Part shown: in pieces, positions 45,183 through 58,293 of the stretch | Numbering within the stretch: position 1 is the first letter of the stretch | Layout of the letters: each line of letters starts with the position of its first letter | Assembly: GCA_002633005.1 (NCBI GenBank) | Contig: NMRA01000563.1 | Coordinates: 186,001-250,000 of the forward strand | DNA length: 64,000 nt | Direction of reading: 5' to 3' | Source of the DNA: Phoronis australis | Taxonomy: Eukaryota; Phoronida; Phoronidae | Program-made: the position numbers and the translations under genes | Notes under the pieces: generated by a model | The model's database searches: none | What the model was told of the DNA's origin: nothing | The model's input: only the letters and a program-made list of their open reading frames with translations

Positions 45183-46975
45183 GCGGAGTTGCAACCGAAT
45201 CGATTTAACGATTGCGCATGTCCGGAAATTAGGGTGCGCAAAGGCTATTGGGATTGATTAGGGTATATGGAATGGCCGATTGGTTTGCACGAAGTGTGAT
45301 TTGTATGTATTAAACTACGCTGCTGTATGTAATTCTGCCGCTATTCGCCATAATGAGCACCCATACCCCAAAAAGTGTCCCAACGCGTTTTCAGACTTTG
45401 CTAAAGTAAGCGCCCAGCACATGAACTACATGCGAAAAATGCCTTACCAACAGTTCTAAAGTCTACAATTTGAAAATTGAAAGATCCGACAGTCCTGAAT
45501 TTGTAGACCACGAGCCTCACCGTTATGTCCGTATACACTTCAAACTTACGCCGCGATGCAAAAAGAACGCAAAAGTTTTGCTGCTCTTGCGAGGGATTTG
45601 CCCCACTACGCGGGTCTGGACTTTGAAAACAGACGCAGCGTACTTCCGGTACAGATCTTCACCGGCCTCAACAGGAATCCAAACTTCTTTGTACACGTGA
45701 AAACCGTGAATCGAAGACTAATAAAAAAACTCGACCAGTGTTAGCACACGGCCAAGAAGCGCGCGCTGCATAATGTACCGGCTGTCATCGAAGACATTTA
45801 GTAGGGAACTATCTATTCATGAAACGGGTAACATAGCATCGGCAAGAAATAAATACTGGCACTAATTTCCGAAAGTTTCTAATACCATAAAAAACTTTTG
45901 CATTATTTTTAAGATAAATTATTTAACTAATCATAATTGGTGTTTTTAAAGTCAAAATGACCCACTGATAGTGAACACATTCGCACCCTTACACCCCAAA
46001 TCTTCCTGAAAATAGCTGTTACACTACGGTCACGCATCCACTCACCCGGCGACTCAATGAGTGACATATCGGTCTTACTGAAACAATTCTCGAACGTTTT
46101 TTAGCAGATGAGGCCAGCAAGTGTTAAGCTAAATATTAAAACATGCTCTGCTTGACTGCTTGAGTTAATTTCTTTGGATACAATGCACACCTAGATCATT
46201 ACATCGCATTTACTCTGGCAAATGAACTCTGATGACAAGCACACGCACGCTTACTCTCACACACACGCATACAAACTTCAAAACAGATGTCACGTGACAA
46301 CAACATGTGTGTTCCTCCAGAGTTTATTCTCGTGTTACGGGCTACAATCTAGTGCAGATTTGGACTTAATCTGCAGTTAATCCAGACTCCACAAGAACTT
46401 AAAAATCTTAGACACGCTATTTGGAAAACTTGAGGAGGATTTCAGGTAATTTGTCGAGTCGAAGCTGTATTCTTATTCAAGAATTCTAGCCCCATCGACG
46501 ATTGCAAGACCGGCAGCTACGCATTTGTCGTGATTATCCTCAAAATTGCTCATGTTGGCTTGGTTCTGGTCAAGCGAAAACAAGTTTTTCACTACCAACC
46601 GCCGTGGAGTATTTGTTACTGTTTCTTTCAAGGGAAATATTGTTGGGCAGTTTCCAAGATACGTTTTCTTGCCGGCGCCATCAAAATGAGCGCTGCATAC
46701 TTTATGCTACGAAGTCGGAAAGAATTCACTTAGTCGGCCTTTGCTACAAGCTCTACCGATGTGTCTGACCCATGTTTAACGCAGTTCTTGATCCTTGGGA
46801 AACACTATAACTAAATTCTTTATCTCGCTAACTGGTATTATAGCAGCCAGGCACACAACACGTATAACCTCCCTGAGGCCGGTTCGCCCCCACGCTTGCC
46901 GACGTACTTGTTTACTGGCTTAACTACAATACAACATTCTGACCCATTTCCAATATGGCGGCGTTGCAACTCCGC
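45183..46975. mobile_element. TIR element with TA duplication inside the Atos intron
   Basis: 13-bp perfect inverted ends GCGGAGTTGCAAC (45183-45195, 46963-46975) are each bordered by TA. TA duplications are typical of Tc1/mariner and related groups, but 13 bp is a short match and no transposase is seen. Most of the interior (45336-46530) is a copy of repeat family F, which may itself have inserted here. Frames at 45470-45744 and 46502-46768 are repeat-derived. Confidence 0.45.
45336..46530 (-). repeat. Repeat family F, copy 1 (one terminus present)
   Basis: Reverse complement of about 63611 down to 62350, the reference copy at 62095-63611. The end CTATTCGCCATAATGAGCAC corresponds to the reference right end. 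Shared internal blocks include ACGCGTTTTCAGACTTTGCT, ATTCATGAAACGGGTA and GTCACGTGACAACAACATGT. The other terminus is missing; similarity is lost near 46530. Confidence 0.8.
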
Positions 46976-47614
46976 TATTGAGAAAATGTTTTTGGGTTAC
47001 GGGACACTTATCTAGGTCACTAGGTCACCTCTTTCACATCATGTTAGAACAGCATGAGATATAACATATAAATTATAAATGAGTGGTGTGGTGAATAACC
47101 AGGGATCAGACTTAAGTAACACATTTAAAAAGGTGCCTATTACATATTCATGCTTTGCCGACAGAACTGACCACATGTGAATTAGGTGAGACAAGAAATT
47201 TCCCATGTATGGTCTCATGCGAAATAAGTGAAGTACAAAATATTATTTTTCTACACATTTTTGGGTGTGTAAAATGACGAGGCGAGTAAGCTAAATTAGT
47301 GGAGAATTACTGTACTCTTTTACTGTAGCTTCTTTTTAGTTGTTTCACCATGATGCTTCCATTATGTTATGCCACACAATAGACAATGTATAACTGCCAC
47401 AGGCAGGGAGTGATTATATTCACACAAACATGAACAAAGCCACAAAGATTATACAAAAATCGTTTATTCTTTTGTTGATGTGTTTGTGAATCATCACCTC
47501 AGTCAACTACAAAATGGACACTAGAGATCGAGTTTGGTTAAAATGCACTGTGAGCCCAAGATCGTAACAATGAAGTTATGTCAAATTACCAATGAAATTA
47601 ATGTATTTTGGTGA

Positions 47615-47960
47615 GATCGCTTTTCACAACTTACTGTGTTCATAAAGTGCCAAACTCTGTGCAGCAACTTGGACTTGGTGAATTCGTCATACATTATCAA
47701 TGGTCATATGTATGCAGACACACAACTCTCTCAGGATCAAAATTATGTTTTGTCTTCGTTTCCATGGCATCTTGCTAAGCTACGAAAACCTCCTTTACGC
47801 TACATCATGGCTATTCAGTGAATGAAAGGGCTGTAGGTATACACAAAACTGCTCTATGACTGGCGGGAGATTGGACTGAATGACAGCTCAGTAACCTTTG
47901 AACTTGGATATGTAGTAAAGAAATTTCCACACCATTGAGGTGAGTCTGGGAAATTGTTTT
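47615..47960 (+). repeat. Intron repeat pair G, copy 1
   Basis: Resembles 52365-52700: CTTTTCACAACTT-CT-TGTTCAT, CACAACTC(T/C)CT(C/T)AGGATCAAAA, GTGAATGAAAGG(G/A)CTG, and TGGCGGGAGATT. Copies share order and orientation with moderate divergence. Possibly an old insertion or an intragenic duplication. Confidence 0.6.
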
Positions 47961-48286
47961 TTTTCTACCATAAACAGGCATGATGTCAATTTTAAAGTCA
48001 ACTAGAAATGAAGGTAAACAATTCATCCACACATGCAGTCAATATTGCAACAAACTTAAAATTTAAAAGTTAAGTCCTACATATCCCTATTTACTCCAAC
48101 GAAGACTAATTGTCAACTGACACGCCAAGTTGTGTTTTTCATATTGCATCACTGCGAGAACACAGGGCAAAGAATAAAATGCATTTGTGTTGAATACTGG
48201 ACTGAATAGAATATACCATATAAGGAATTCTTTTTGACGTTGAGAGATGTAAGCCAATAAGCCTTGCCGTTCTTTACATTTGGTAA

Positions 48287-48752
48287 ATTATGTCATTGGT
48301 GACGCTACATAATGTAGAGACCAACTTATATTACTGGTGATGCTGCGTAATGTAGACAGCAAATTATGTTATTGGTGATGCTACATAAGGTATAGAGCAA
48401 ATCATGTCAGTAACTGGTGATGCTACCTAATGTAAAGAGCAAACTATGTTACACTTCATAAGGTAGAGAGTATGTCAATGGTGATGCTACATAATGTAGA
48501 GAGCAACTTATGTCACTGGTGATGTTGTCGCAAAGTAAAGAGCAAATTATGTCATTAGTGATGCTACGTAATGTAAGGAGCAAATTATGTTATTGGTGAT
48601 GCTTCATAAGGTAGAGAGCAAATTATGCTACTGGTCATGCTATATAGGGTAGAGAGCAACTTATGTCACTGGTGATGTTGCATAATGTAAAGAGCAAATT
48701 ATGTTACTGGTCATGGTACAAAATGTAAAGAGCAAATTATGTCACTGGTCAT
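48287..48752 (+). repeat. About 39-bp minisatellite (TGGTGATGCTACATAATGTA)
   Basis: About twelve imperfect units of 35-40 bp with consensus TTATGTCACTGGTGATGCTA followed by CATAATGTAGAGAGCAAA. Units vary in length. It runs directly into the next minisatellite. Confidence 0.88.
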
Positions 48753-49154
48753 GTACTGTGCAGACGTCATAAAACAACAGTGTTTAGCTGGTTTGTACTG
48801 TGTAGAGGTCACAAACAGCAGTGTTTAGCTGGTTTGCACTATGCAGACGTCATAAAACAACAGTGTTTAGCTGATTTGTACTATGTAGATGTCATAAAAC
48901 AATAGTGTTTAGCTGGTTTGTACTGTGTAGACGTCATAGAACAAGTGTTTAGCTGTTTTGTACTGAGTAGGCGTCATAAAACAGCAGTGTTTAGCTGGTT
49001 TGAACTATGTAGACGTCATAAAACAGCAGTGTTAAGCTGGTTTGTACTGTGTAGATGTCATAAAACAACAGTGTTTAGCTGGTTTGTACTGTGTAGACAT
49101 CATAAAACAGCAGTGTTAAGCTAGTTTGTACTGTGTACATGTCATAAAACAACA
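48753..49154 (+). repeat. 42-bp minisatellite carrying GACGTCAT
   Basis: About 9.5 units of 42 bp, consensus GTACTGTGTAGACGTCATAA followed by AACAACAGTGTTTAGCTGGTTT. Most units hold GACGTCAT, a CRE-like core, and CAGTGTTTAGC. Because 42 is a multiple of 3, ORFs such as 48918-49124 show perfect peptide repeats without being genes. Confidence 0.9.
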
Positions 49155-52100
49155 TTTGGAAAAGTTTCCATTATTTGCAGCAAGGTAATCAGCCTTTAAA
49201 AATTGACAAATGGCAATTTTGACAATTATTTTGGTGCGAAATAACTGGAGAATTACAGTACTGTTCAACAAAGGCTTTAAACTCAACATAAACAATGTTT
49301 GGATGACGAAAGTGCAGAGGTGATTGTTAGCTTATGTTTTAATATCTCTTAAAGCTGCACAGTACAAACTAGTTACTCCACCTAGTGTTAAGTCATGGCA
49401 CCAAGTGTCCAGTCATAGAACTAGATTTTTCTAATTCGACTAGATGCCAAAATGCTTCTGGCGAACAAAATGACACGTGATTTTCATTATTTATCCATTT
49501 GGGGGTCAGCATTAAAGTACGGTTGAACTCGTGTACAAGAAGAGTCAAATAAAACATGGCAAGAAAATATGAGTGTTTGCCTGCATGAGTAAAACAAGAT
49601 GCCAATGAAACTTTGATTATTGATAACTCAAAGATAAACGAGTTTTGTACAACTGGTTCACACAAGATTAATCTTCACACACACATTAATGCAAGTCTTA
49701 ATTATATAAACTGGAGGTGGGCATAAATGTGTGTATCTGCTTTTAAGATGTGAAAATTTTATTAGAAATTTTGTGGATAAGCTGAATATGGGCTTGAACC
49801 TGTTCAAGTACGGTATTAATTTATTTGTATAAATGTATAAATGTTTTGTTACATGTAATCTCATTTATCCATATACCTAATGTACACGTATTTAATTATC
49901 AATTATTCTTTATCTTGGACCAGTCTTTTGTTAAAACTCTCCTGTGTTATCTTTGTCAGCATAATTTTTATCCATCATCTGTTCTGTTCATACAATTTTG
50001 TATTTTCTCATATTTTGTCCTACACATGTATTTTTTTCAAAGCCTATGTTGAATCAATTCTTAATGGAGTCTGTCCGATACAATGACTTGACAGGTAGGA
50101 CAAACCTACAAAACACTTCTACACCTGTGCAAGGACAAGTTGAGACCATTATGTCACCTAGATAAGCGGTCAAATTCATAAGCTTGTTTTTTACATTGTA
50201 CATTGTCAAAGGTTAGAACTTGAATTAATTAATTAGGGAAATGATTGAATCCTTTGAAGCACAGAAAAAATGCAGTTATTAATAAACCCTTCAAGGAAGA
50301 GTTGCCAGACAAAAATGAATGTCATATGGTAGACAGTCCACAGACAATCTAATACCATTTGCTGAGGTATAATCTCATTCAAACATGAACACCACGGTTT
50401 TCCACTCAAGTCTTTTCACACTGTTTCATGCACAAGGTCAAATTCTACAATTAATGCGTGTGTATGTGAAGTATGCCAACCAAGGGGCATCACAACAACA
50501 GAAGGTGTGAGTTGCAACGGCGCTCATATTGTGTACAGGTGTCAAGCCCAGCTCTGGATTAAGTTTTCGCAGGGACCTAAGCTATAAGCCCAGTTGGCCA
50601 TTCTGCTATAAGTCTTTTGATTTACTATGAAACATCAGTGATCTCATTTATTTGTAAATAAACAATTTATTATTTATTATTATTATTTTATTAATGTAAT
50701 ATTTACAATGCATTTTGATTGCTGATGTCTTCATTATTTGAAAGTATATTCAGTATTTTTCTGCAAAACATTCATGAACAATGACCAAGGTAGCCCTAGT
50801 TATTTTGTCTGGCTCATGCACTTGCATAGTTTCCAAAGACATTGGGGAAACATGCTATAACTATAAAACTCTTTTCATGCCTTATGTTGTTTCATATGCA
50901 GAGAACTTCCCAGTTGAAATACGCAACCTCCTTTTTACTAAACTGTGAGGTGTGATTGTGACGCAGTGTTTATGGCCATGAGCTGTAGCTGTATAGTTAT
51001 GTTAATGGACAATGCGACCTTGAACAATCAAGCAGAAAAATTCTACATAAATCTCCATCTCAGTTTCTTGGATAACTATAACCAAACACATCAGTATAAT
51101 GAATACGAGATAATCAATCTAGTCGTAGAAGGCAGATTTGATTTACTACCAGGTTTACAACATGACAGGGCACTTCACAACTGTGGACAAGACAACACTG
51201 CCATCTTTTGATGGCAAAATAAGCCAAATCCCTACTGAATGCTGCATAGTTTCTATAGCAACAGCAGCAACTTGGGGAGGTGAGGAGAAAGTAATGCATA
51301 ATTCAAAACACTGGAGAGCTTGACAACCAAAAAATTTGGTTCACAAATGAGATGATCTACTCTCTTCGCATGCATAGCATATTTTATATAATGTTTTTGT
51401 GTTTCACCAGCCTGAAGAAACGAAATAACAATGACCTTATGTATCTTAAGGTTATCTGCAACCTTATTTACCGTCCTCCATTCTCGTTAGCTTTGTCAAC
51501 TAGTAAAGAAAAAAACAAAGATCAGGAAATATAAATACACTTCTTTTATTTATTTGACCTTATTATTTTTACGTAAAAACCTTTTTTAAGTCAAAATTTC
51601 ATTTTTAAGAAAGGTACATTCATAGCAAAATAACCCCTCAGTCGATTTTAAAGAAACCTTTCTTAAATGAAAACTTCACCAGTTACCTCAAAAACGCTCT
51701 TAGGAATTTTCGATTAGTCTTTGCATTTGGTTTCTATGACAAATCAACTCGCAAAACGTAATGTATTTTTGTAAAAAATTGAAGTCGTATTCGTCTTTGT
51801 CACATTACGCAAAAACTAGGCCTTATATCAAAAATCCTAACAGTATTTTTGAGATTGATGACCAAATACTAAGTTTGGAAAGTTTCAGCGAAATCCATCT
51901 AGCCCTTTTTGAGCACTAGTGTTCCTAAATTTAAATAAGGTCGATTTGCCGAAGCCGAGAAAAAGTCGATTTAACTGGGACTAGTGAATATCTCAAAGTC
52001 TTCGGTTAATTATTCGTTGAAAACTAGTTTTCGGTACACATAACCTATACAGGTCCTAACTATGTTAGGTATTTCAACGTTCACTCGCAACATCAACTGA

Positions 52101-52364
52101 TTTTGCAGTGCGTAACTAACTTAATTATCATTAACACCTCCAATAGACGTATTGTTCCCAGCCAACTTTTACTGTTTATTTACAACCTACTTTCTAAGTA
52201 GGTCACAGTTCATAGCCTGTACACGTGACGTGCTGGGAAACTGATACAAAACCAAGTAAGAAATGGATTACAAAAATCGAATCGATGGTTAAAGCATGTC
52301 ATTAGCATGAGATCGAAACGTCGAAATGTCAACTTATTAATTGAATTAAGGAATTAGGGCAAGG

Positions 52365-52700
52365 ATTTATCTCTTTTCACAACTTTCTATGTTCATGACC
52401 ACAGAGGCCTGAGGCGACTCGTATCACTCGTTTTCAAAGCCAACGGTCGTATGCATGTAAACGCACAACTCCCTTAGGATCAAAACTACATTTTGTCTTT
52501 ATTTTCCCCGGCACCATTCTATCATAAGTACACCTCGTTGGCTCAATGTTATGGCGACTTTGTGAATGAAAGGACTGAGGGTATGCGAAGCTGTTCTGTA
52601 CCTGGCGGGAGATTTGATTTAAACGAAAGTCCTTTAACCTTGGTTAAGAAGTAAACAAATATCCACGCGGTTGTGCAGGTCCAAGGTGGTTCTCCTAAAT
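52365..52700 (+). repeat. Intron repeat pair G, copy 2
   Basis: Counterpart of 47615-47960, 4.75 kb away in the same intron and orientation. Confidence 0.6.
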
Positions 52701-54238
52701 CTTTTTTCCTTACTACGCAGTATATATTTTGTATTTGAAGTTCTCCGAGAATGAAGATGAGGTATTTTGCTAGACACAAGTGAAATATTATAAAAATGGC
52801 CAATTTTTGTGAATAAGGTTGGAGATAACCTTAAATAAGCATTCCTTCTTAAAACACAGTCATCAGTACACATTACTATGACTTAATTTTTCAGACTGTT
52901 CAACAACAGATCATCACTCTGATATCATCCTGACAATAGATGGATTTCACTAGTATTAAAGTCCTAGAAGCATACGATTTTAACCTTTATTAAATGGTTA
53001 GAAGAAACTAAAAGGAACCAAGCAGTAACTATACCATAACCAATACACAATCCGTAGTCAAAGAAAGTTTAAATAGACATGCTTCTCATGATTCCAACCC
53101 AAAGAACACACCGCCATTTCGAACTAACCGCGAAACCAAAAGTATAATTCATTATGTGTAACTGGAGCAGTGTCTGTTACTTGCAAACCACCTTGGACAA
53201 AATAATCGATAGTGAACCTTAAATTTTAATAAACCCAAATCAGGGACAATTTGTATTGAAACTATTGACGAAATGTGGCAAATGAATTTTCACAGAAATT
53301 ATTTTGCTGGACTCGGACCTGCAGCCGATGACCCGGTGCGGACGAGAACAGCACTGGCGAAAGGTGAAGGCATGTGGTGGCCGGCTGTTTTATCGGAATA
53401 AACTGTTCGAATCATAAATGCCATATATATACAAGGATAGCTTCAAAGACTTGCATATAATTATGGACTAGTCACAGTCATGCACCAACAATAAACAAGG
53501 CCGACTATGGAGACTAAGCTAAGCGTATTTTACTGGGTGTAATTACCTCTGGTAAGCAAACAGTATAAGGATGGCAACAAACATGCAATATCAAAATGAC
53601 TGAATAAAACTGCTATACAGTTAGAATATCTTGACGAATAAACTTGTGAACGTATAAAAAAAAATTTAGACAGGGAACCTAAGAAACTGGTGGTCTTCCG
53701 CAACTGCTGTTACGGCTGGGCAGCTGACAACCAACAACAAATGACAGAATACCATTTGGTGCCAAAATAATGTCAGAAAGAAAACTTACCATAGTGCTCA
53801 GTGGTATAATATAAGTATTAGTGAGTTAAAGTTCGTATAAACTACTACCTGGCGGAGCCTGAATGCCTGGCCTAACTAGATATCTGTGCTCCGCCATGCA
53901 GGCCTTGAATTGGTGAAATGCGTGTGATAAAGAGATTAAAAAATACTAAATTATGCTCCTAACACTGTTATATTTTCCAATAGCCAACATTCAGCTCATT
54001 GACTACTATTCACTACCCTCCCATCCCATTTGCGTTTTCAATTGCGGAATTTTTATGTTTAGACAACAGAGGTATATAATGTAATATTTCATCACGTTTA
54101 AAGTATATTATCCCTAATAATTGAAAATCAAAGCCAATTTAGCAAGTGATTATTTTACCGGCTAAGAGCCACGGAAACTGCAGGGGAATTACTTCGCCGG
54201 TTACTGTGTCCAGGCAGCAAAATCAAGCACAGGTGCGT

Positions 54239-54596
54239 GTTATTACCATTGAGGTGTGGAGCTCACTGTTATTACCACTGAGGTGTGGAGCTCAGTGTTA
54301 TTACCATTGAGGTATGGAGCTCAGTGTTATTACCACTGAGGTGTGGAGCTCACTGTCATTACCACTGAGGTGTGGAGCTCAGTGTCATTACCACAGAGGT
54401 GTGGAGCTCAGTGTTATTACCACTGAGGTGTGGAGCTCAGTGTTAGTACCATTGAAATGTGGAGCTCAGTGTTATTACTATTGAGGTGTGGAGCTCAGTG
54501 TTATTACCATTGAGGTGTGGAGCTCACTGTTATTACCACTGAGGTGTGGAGCTCAGTGTTATTACCATTGAGGTGTGGAGCTCAGTGTTATTACCA
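54239..54596 (+). repeat. 29-bp minisatellite running into the assembly gap
   Basis: Twelve or more units with consensus GTTATTACCATTGAGGTGTG followed by GAGCTCAGT. It ends only because the sequence becomes N, so the array is longer than shown. The frames reported through the gap are artefacts. Confidence 0.93.
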
Positions 54597-55423
54597 NNNN
54601 NNNNNNNNNNNNNNNNNNNNNNNNNNNNNNNNNNNNNNNNNNNNNNNNNNNNNNNNNNNNNNNNNNNNNNNNNNNNNNNNNNNNNNNNNNNNNNNNNNNN
54701 NNNNNNNNNNNNNNNNNNNNNNNNNNNNNNNNNNNNNNNNNNNNNNNNNNNNNNNNNNNNNNNNNNNNNNNNNNNNNNNNNNNNNNNNNNNNNNNNNNNN
54801 NNNNNNNNNNNNNNNNNNNNNNNNNNNNNNNNNNNNNNNNNNNNNNNNNNNNNNNNNNNNNNNNNNNNNNNNNNNNNNNNNNNNNNNNNNNNNNNNNNNN
54901 NNNNNNNNNNNNNNNNNNNNNNNNNNNNNNNNNNNNNNNNNNNNNNNNNNNNNNNNNNNNNNNNNNNNNNNNNNNNNNNNNNNNNNNNNNNNNNNNNNNN
55001 NNNNNNNNNNNNNNNNNNNNNNNNNNNNNNNNNNNNNNNNNNNNNNNNNNNNNNNNNNNNNNNNNNNNNNNNNNNNNNNNNNNNNNNNNNNNNNNNNNNN
55101 NNNNNNNNNNNNNNNNNNNNNNNNNNNNNNNNNNNNNNNNNNNNNNNNNNNNNNNNNNNNNNNNNNNNNNNNNNNNNNNNNNNNNNNNNNNNNNNNNNNN
55201 NNNNNNNNNNNNNNNNNNNNNNNNNNNNNNNNNNNNNNNNNNNNNNNNNNNNNNNNNNNNNNNNNNNNNNNNNNNNNNNNNNNNNNNNNNNNNNNNNNNN
55301 NNNNNNNNNNNNNNNNNNNNNNNNNNNNNNNNNNNNNNNNNNNNNNNNNNNNNNNNNNNNNNNNNNNNNNNNNNNNNNNNNNNNNNNNNNNNNNNNNNNN
55401 NNNNNNNNNNNNNNNNNNNNNNN
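54597..55423. other. Assembly gap (827 N)
   Basis: Unresolved bases following the 29-bp minisatellite. The tandem array is the probable cause, and its true length is unknown. The right flank starts within repeat family F. Confidence 0.98.
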
Positions 55424-56011
55424 TGGCAAATGAACTCTGGTGACACACACGCGCTCGCTTACTCACAAATGCAGACGAACTTCAAAACAAACGTCACGTG
55501 ACAACAACATGTGTGTTCGTCCAGACATTTTTCTCGCCGTGTTGCCGATCATACATGTAGATGGCATGATGTTGCACAGATTTGTACTTAAACCTGTCTT
55601 TAATCCAGACTCCACGGGAACTTAAAAAAAAATCTTAGAGACGTTAGAAAACTAATGAAGATTTCAGGTAATTTGCTTGAGTCGAAACTATTTTTATTCA
55701 AGCATTGAAGTCGCCATATCGAAGACGGCGATTTCGAGGCAGTCAGTCGGCGAGTTTTCGCCCTGGGATTTCAGCACAATTTTCTGTAAAATGATCGTAA
55801 TTAAGTAGCAAAGTTTGATAGCAATGCACCACAGTTTTGTTGAAAGTCTTTCATAAATTACAGATACATCACAGAGCGTAAATTTGATGAATCTTAGCTT
55901 CCGATTTCACCCGTTTCGGAGACCGGGTTTCAACCGCCTTGTGTTATAATAAGCGCCCCCCTGAACCGAACTTTTCTAAGCGCCCTGGGTGGTTATTACG
56001 GCGAATACGGT
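55424..56011 (-). repeat. Repeat family F, copy 2
   Basis: Reverse complement of 62095 to about 62680. Includes GTCACGTGACAACAACATGT, TCCGATTTCACCCGTTTC, GGAGACCGGGTTTCAACC and the terminus ending GGTTATTACGGCGAATACGG. Its other part is lost in the gap. Confidence 0.82.
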
Positions 56012-56697
56012 ACTTGGTACATAAGATTTCGAATTAAATTGCCTTTTGAGATACGAACTTTAAGCAGAGTGTTGGCTCAATCACATAAATGCACAACTGT
56101 AAGCAATGCATGGGTTACAGAATGGCTGAATATCATTAAAATGTTGAAGACAAAACAAGACATAGAGATTTTCAGCAGGTCGCACAGGAAAGCACCTCTC
56201 AGTGAATTTAAGAAATCAGCTATCACTGATCGCGCAAGATAAAGCAATCGTGTGACTGACGGGAAAAATGCAAAAATAATTGCAAGAGAAAGTGACACTA
56301 GAAAAAGAAAAATAAGGAAATCCATCTGCATTAGAAAACAATCCAATATCCTGAACAGAGACGATGGCGCATTTGAACTTTCGTGCGTTTATGACGTCAT
56401 CTTGACCCTCACTACGTCACATGGTCACACTGAGGAAGGAAGCAGTCAACATCGACTTTTGAAAACTTCTGCCATTTAATGGTTGAATTTCCTGGATTTT
56501 AGAAGAAATTTCTACTGTAATACATGGGTAAATTTCCACAACAGACCCTGGGCCTGCTTAAGGCGATGCACGATCTTATTGACTTGTCAGTGTATTAAGC
56601 CAAATATCTACACAACTTTGGAGGAGCATGATGCATAATAATGAGCCTTTGGATAAAGCATGTTTTTAAATCTATTGTATTTTATCCTCTATAAAAG
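56012..56697. other. Intron sequence, nothing firm
   Basis: A 67-codon frame (56039-56242) has charged, protein-like composition but starts with TTG, has no recognised domain and overlaps a similar antisense frame. Treated as intron. Confidence 0.4.
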
Positions 56698-56699
56698 TT

Positions 56700-56734
<35 letters not shown>

Positions 56735-56740
56735 CAACAA
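56698..56740 (+). repeat. (AAT)n-(AAC)n microsatellite
   Basis: ATAATA units then ACAACA units, directly abutting the left end of the CTCF-motif repeat. Another AAT/ATT run (58270-58293) abuts its right end. Confidence 0.9.
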
Positions 56741-58269
56741 GAGCAACGCGAAGCGTTGAAATGCACCCACGAATGCATTGCAAATGGTGTGCTTTTAGGG
56801 TTGTTTATTTGTGTCATAAAAATGGCCACTAAATGGCGCAAAAACATACAATCCATCCAAAAAGGGGAACATGTCATTGCTTCTTAAATAGAAAGCTATA
56901 CACAAAATTTCATAGAAATCCATCATGGAACTTAGAGAAACAAAATAAAAATGAAAACAGAATAAAATGAAATTGGCACTAGGGGACACACTGTTCATTG
57001 GATCCGCCTGTAAGTCGTCATTGTCTGTTGTTAGCTTCATATAAAAACACTTAGTCTAACAAATTAATTTTAATAAAGATCCTGCAGTGAGTTTAGGAGA
57101 TACAGATGCCTGTATTAAAAATTTTATGAAAATCCGTTGAGGACCTTTGAAGATACAGAGGTAAACATAAAACTAAAATTGCCACCAGGGGGCACAACAG
57201 TTGTCAGATCCATCTGAAAATCGTCATAGTCCGTTGTCAACATCATACATTTAGTAAAGATCGTACAAACGGTTTAGGAGATATAGCCATGGGCACAAAA
57301 AAACCAAACTGCCACTAGGAGGTGCCACAGTAGTCGAGTCATCAGAAAATCATCGTCACCCGTTCACTTCATAGTAAAAACATACATGCCAATTTTCACA
57401 ATTATCCTGAAAGCGGTTTGGTTGATAGAGGGGTGGACGCCATAAAACAGACTCAAAAACAGTAAAAATGGCCACCAAGTGGCGCAAACTAGGTTGAATC
57501 CATCTAAAAATGGAAATATAACGTCACCTCACTAACAAAAGCCTATACACCAAATTTTATGAAAATACATCGAGGACCTTTGAAGATACAGAGGTAAACA
57601 TAAAAAAATAAAATTGCCACTAGGTGGCACACCAGTAATCAGATCTGTACGAAAGTTGTTGTTGTCTGTTGTCATCATCATATAAATGCACTTACTAAAT
57701 ATAGTAAAGATCCTGCAAATGGTTAAGGAGATATAGCAAGACGCAAAAAAAAAACTGCCAGTAGGAGGCACCACAGTAGTCGAAGCCATCGGAAAATCAT
57801 CGTCAACCGTTCTCTTTATAGTAAGAACATACATGCCAATTTTCACAATCATGCTTCAAGCGGTTTGGTAGATAGAGGGGTGGATGCCAAAAAACAGACG
57901 TGAAAACAGTAAAAATGGCCACAAGGTAGCGCAAACTATGTCGAATCTATCTGAAAACGGGAGAATAACATCGTCTCACTAATAGATGCTTATACACCAA
58001 ATTTTGTGAAAATATGTTGAGGACCTTTGAAGATACTGAGGTAAACGTAAAAAACTAAAATTGCTACTAGGGGGCACACCGGTAGTCGGATCCGTCCGAA
58101 AGTTCGCTCATGCTGTCCCATCCATAAAAGGAACACATGTGCAAAACTTCATGAACATACGTCAATCGGTTTTGGAGATAGAGCAGCGGACACCGGACGG
58201 ACGCCGGACGGACGCCGGACGGACAGAGATGACGGCATAATGCATCCACATATAAATATGTGGGTGCAT
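56741..58269 (+). repeat. CTCF-motif-bearing repeat, copy 2 (in Atos intron)
   Basis: Nine motif positions, all + strand: 56825, 56975, 57181, 57311, 57471, 57616, 57757, 57918, 58063. Those at 57181 (CCACCAGGGGGCAC) and 57616 (CCACTAGGTGGCAC) match CCASYAGRKGGCRS fully; the others have 1-3 changes. Most spacings are 130-161 bp; one is 206. The A-B-C subunit order is as in copy 1. Left ATGCACCCAC (56761-56770) and right GTGGGTGCAT (58260-58269) form 10-bp inverted ends, and (CCGGACGGACG)n precedes the right end (58190-58225). The repeat is bracketed by AAT microsatellites, which may be target or part of it. Frame 57532-57852 is a repeat translation. Confidence 0.85.
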
Positions 58270-58293
58270 CATAATAATAATAATTATTATTAT

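Noticed and set aside
45470-45744. Plus-strand ORFs in the family F copy
   Set aside because: The homologous stretch near 63180-63480 does not keep the frame.
48918-49124. Peptide-repeat ORF (SWFVLCRRHKTAV)
   Set aside because: Created by a 42-bp minisatellite, a multiple of three; neighbouring units break the frame.
54517-55501. Six ~300-codon ORFs
   Set aside because: They consist almost entirely of N bases across the assembly gap.
57532-57852. 106-codon minus-strand ORF resembling frames at 34560-34748 and 35260-35487
   Set aside because: Similarity follows from the shared CTCF-motif repeat; frames start and stop at different subunits and no domain is present.
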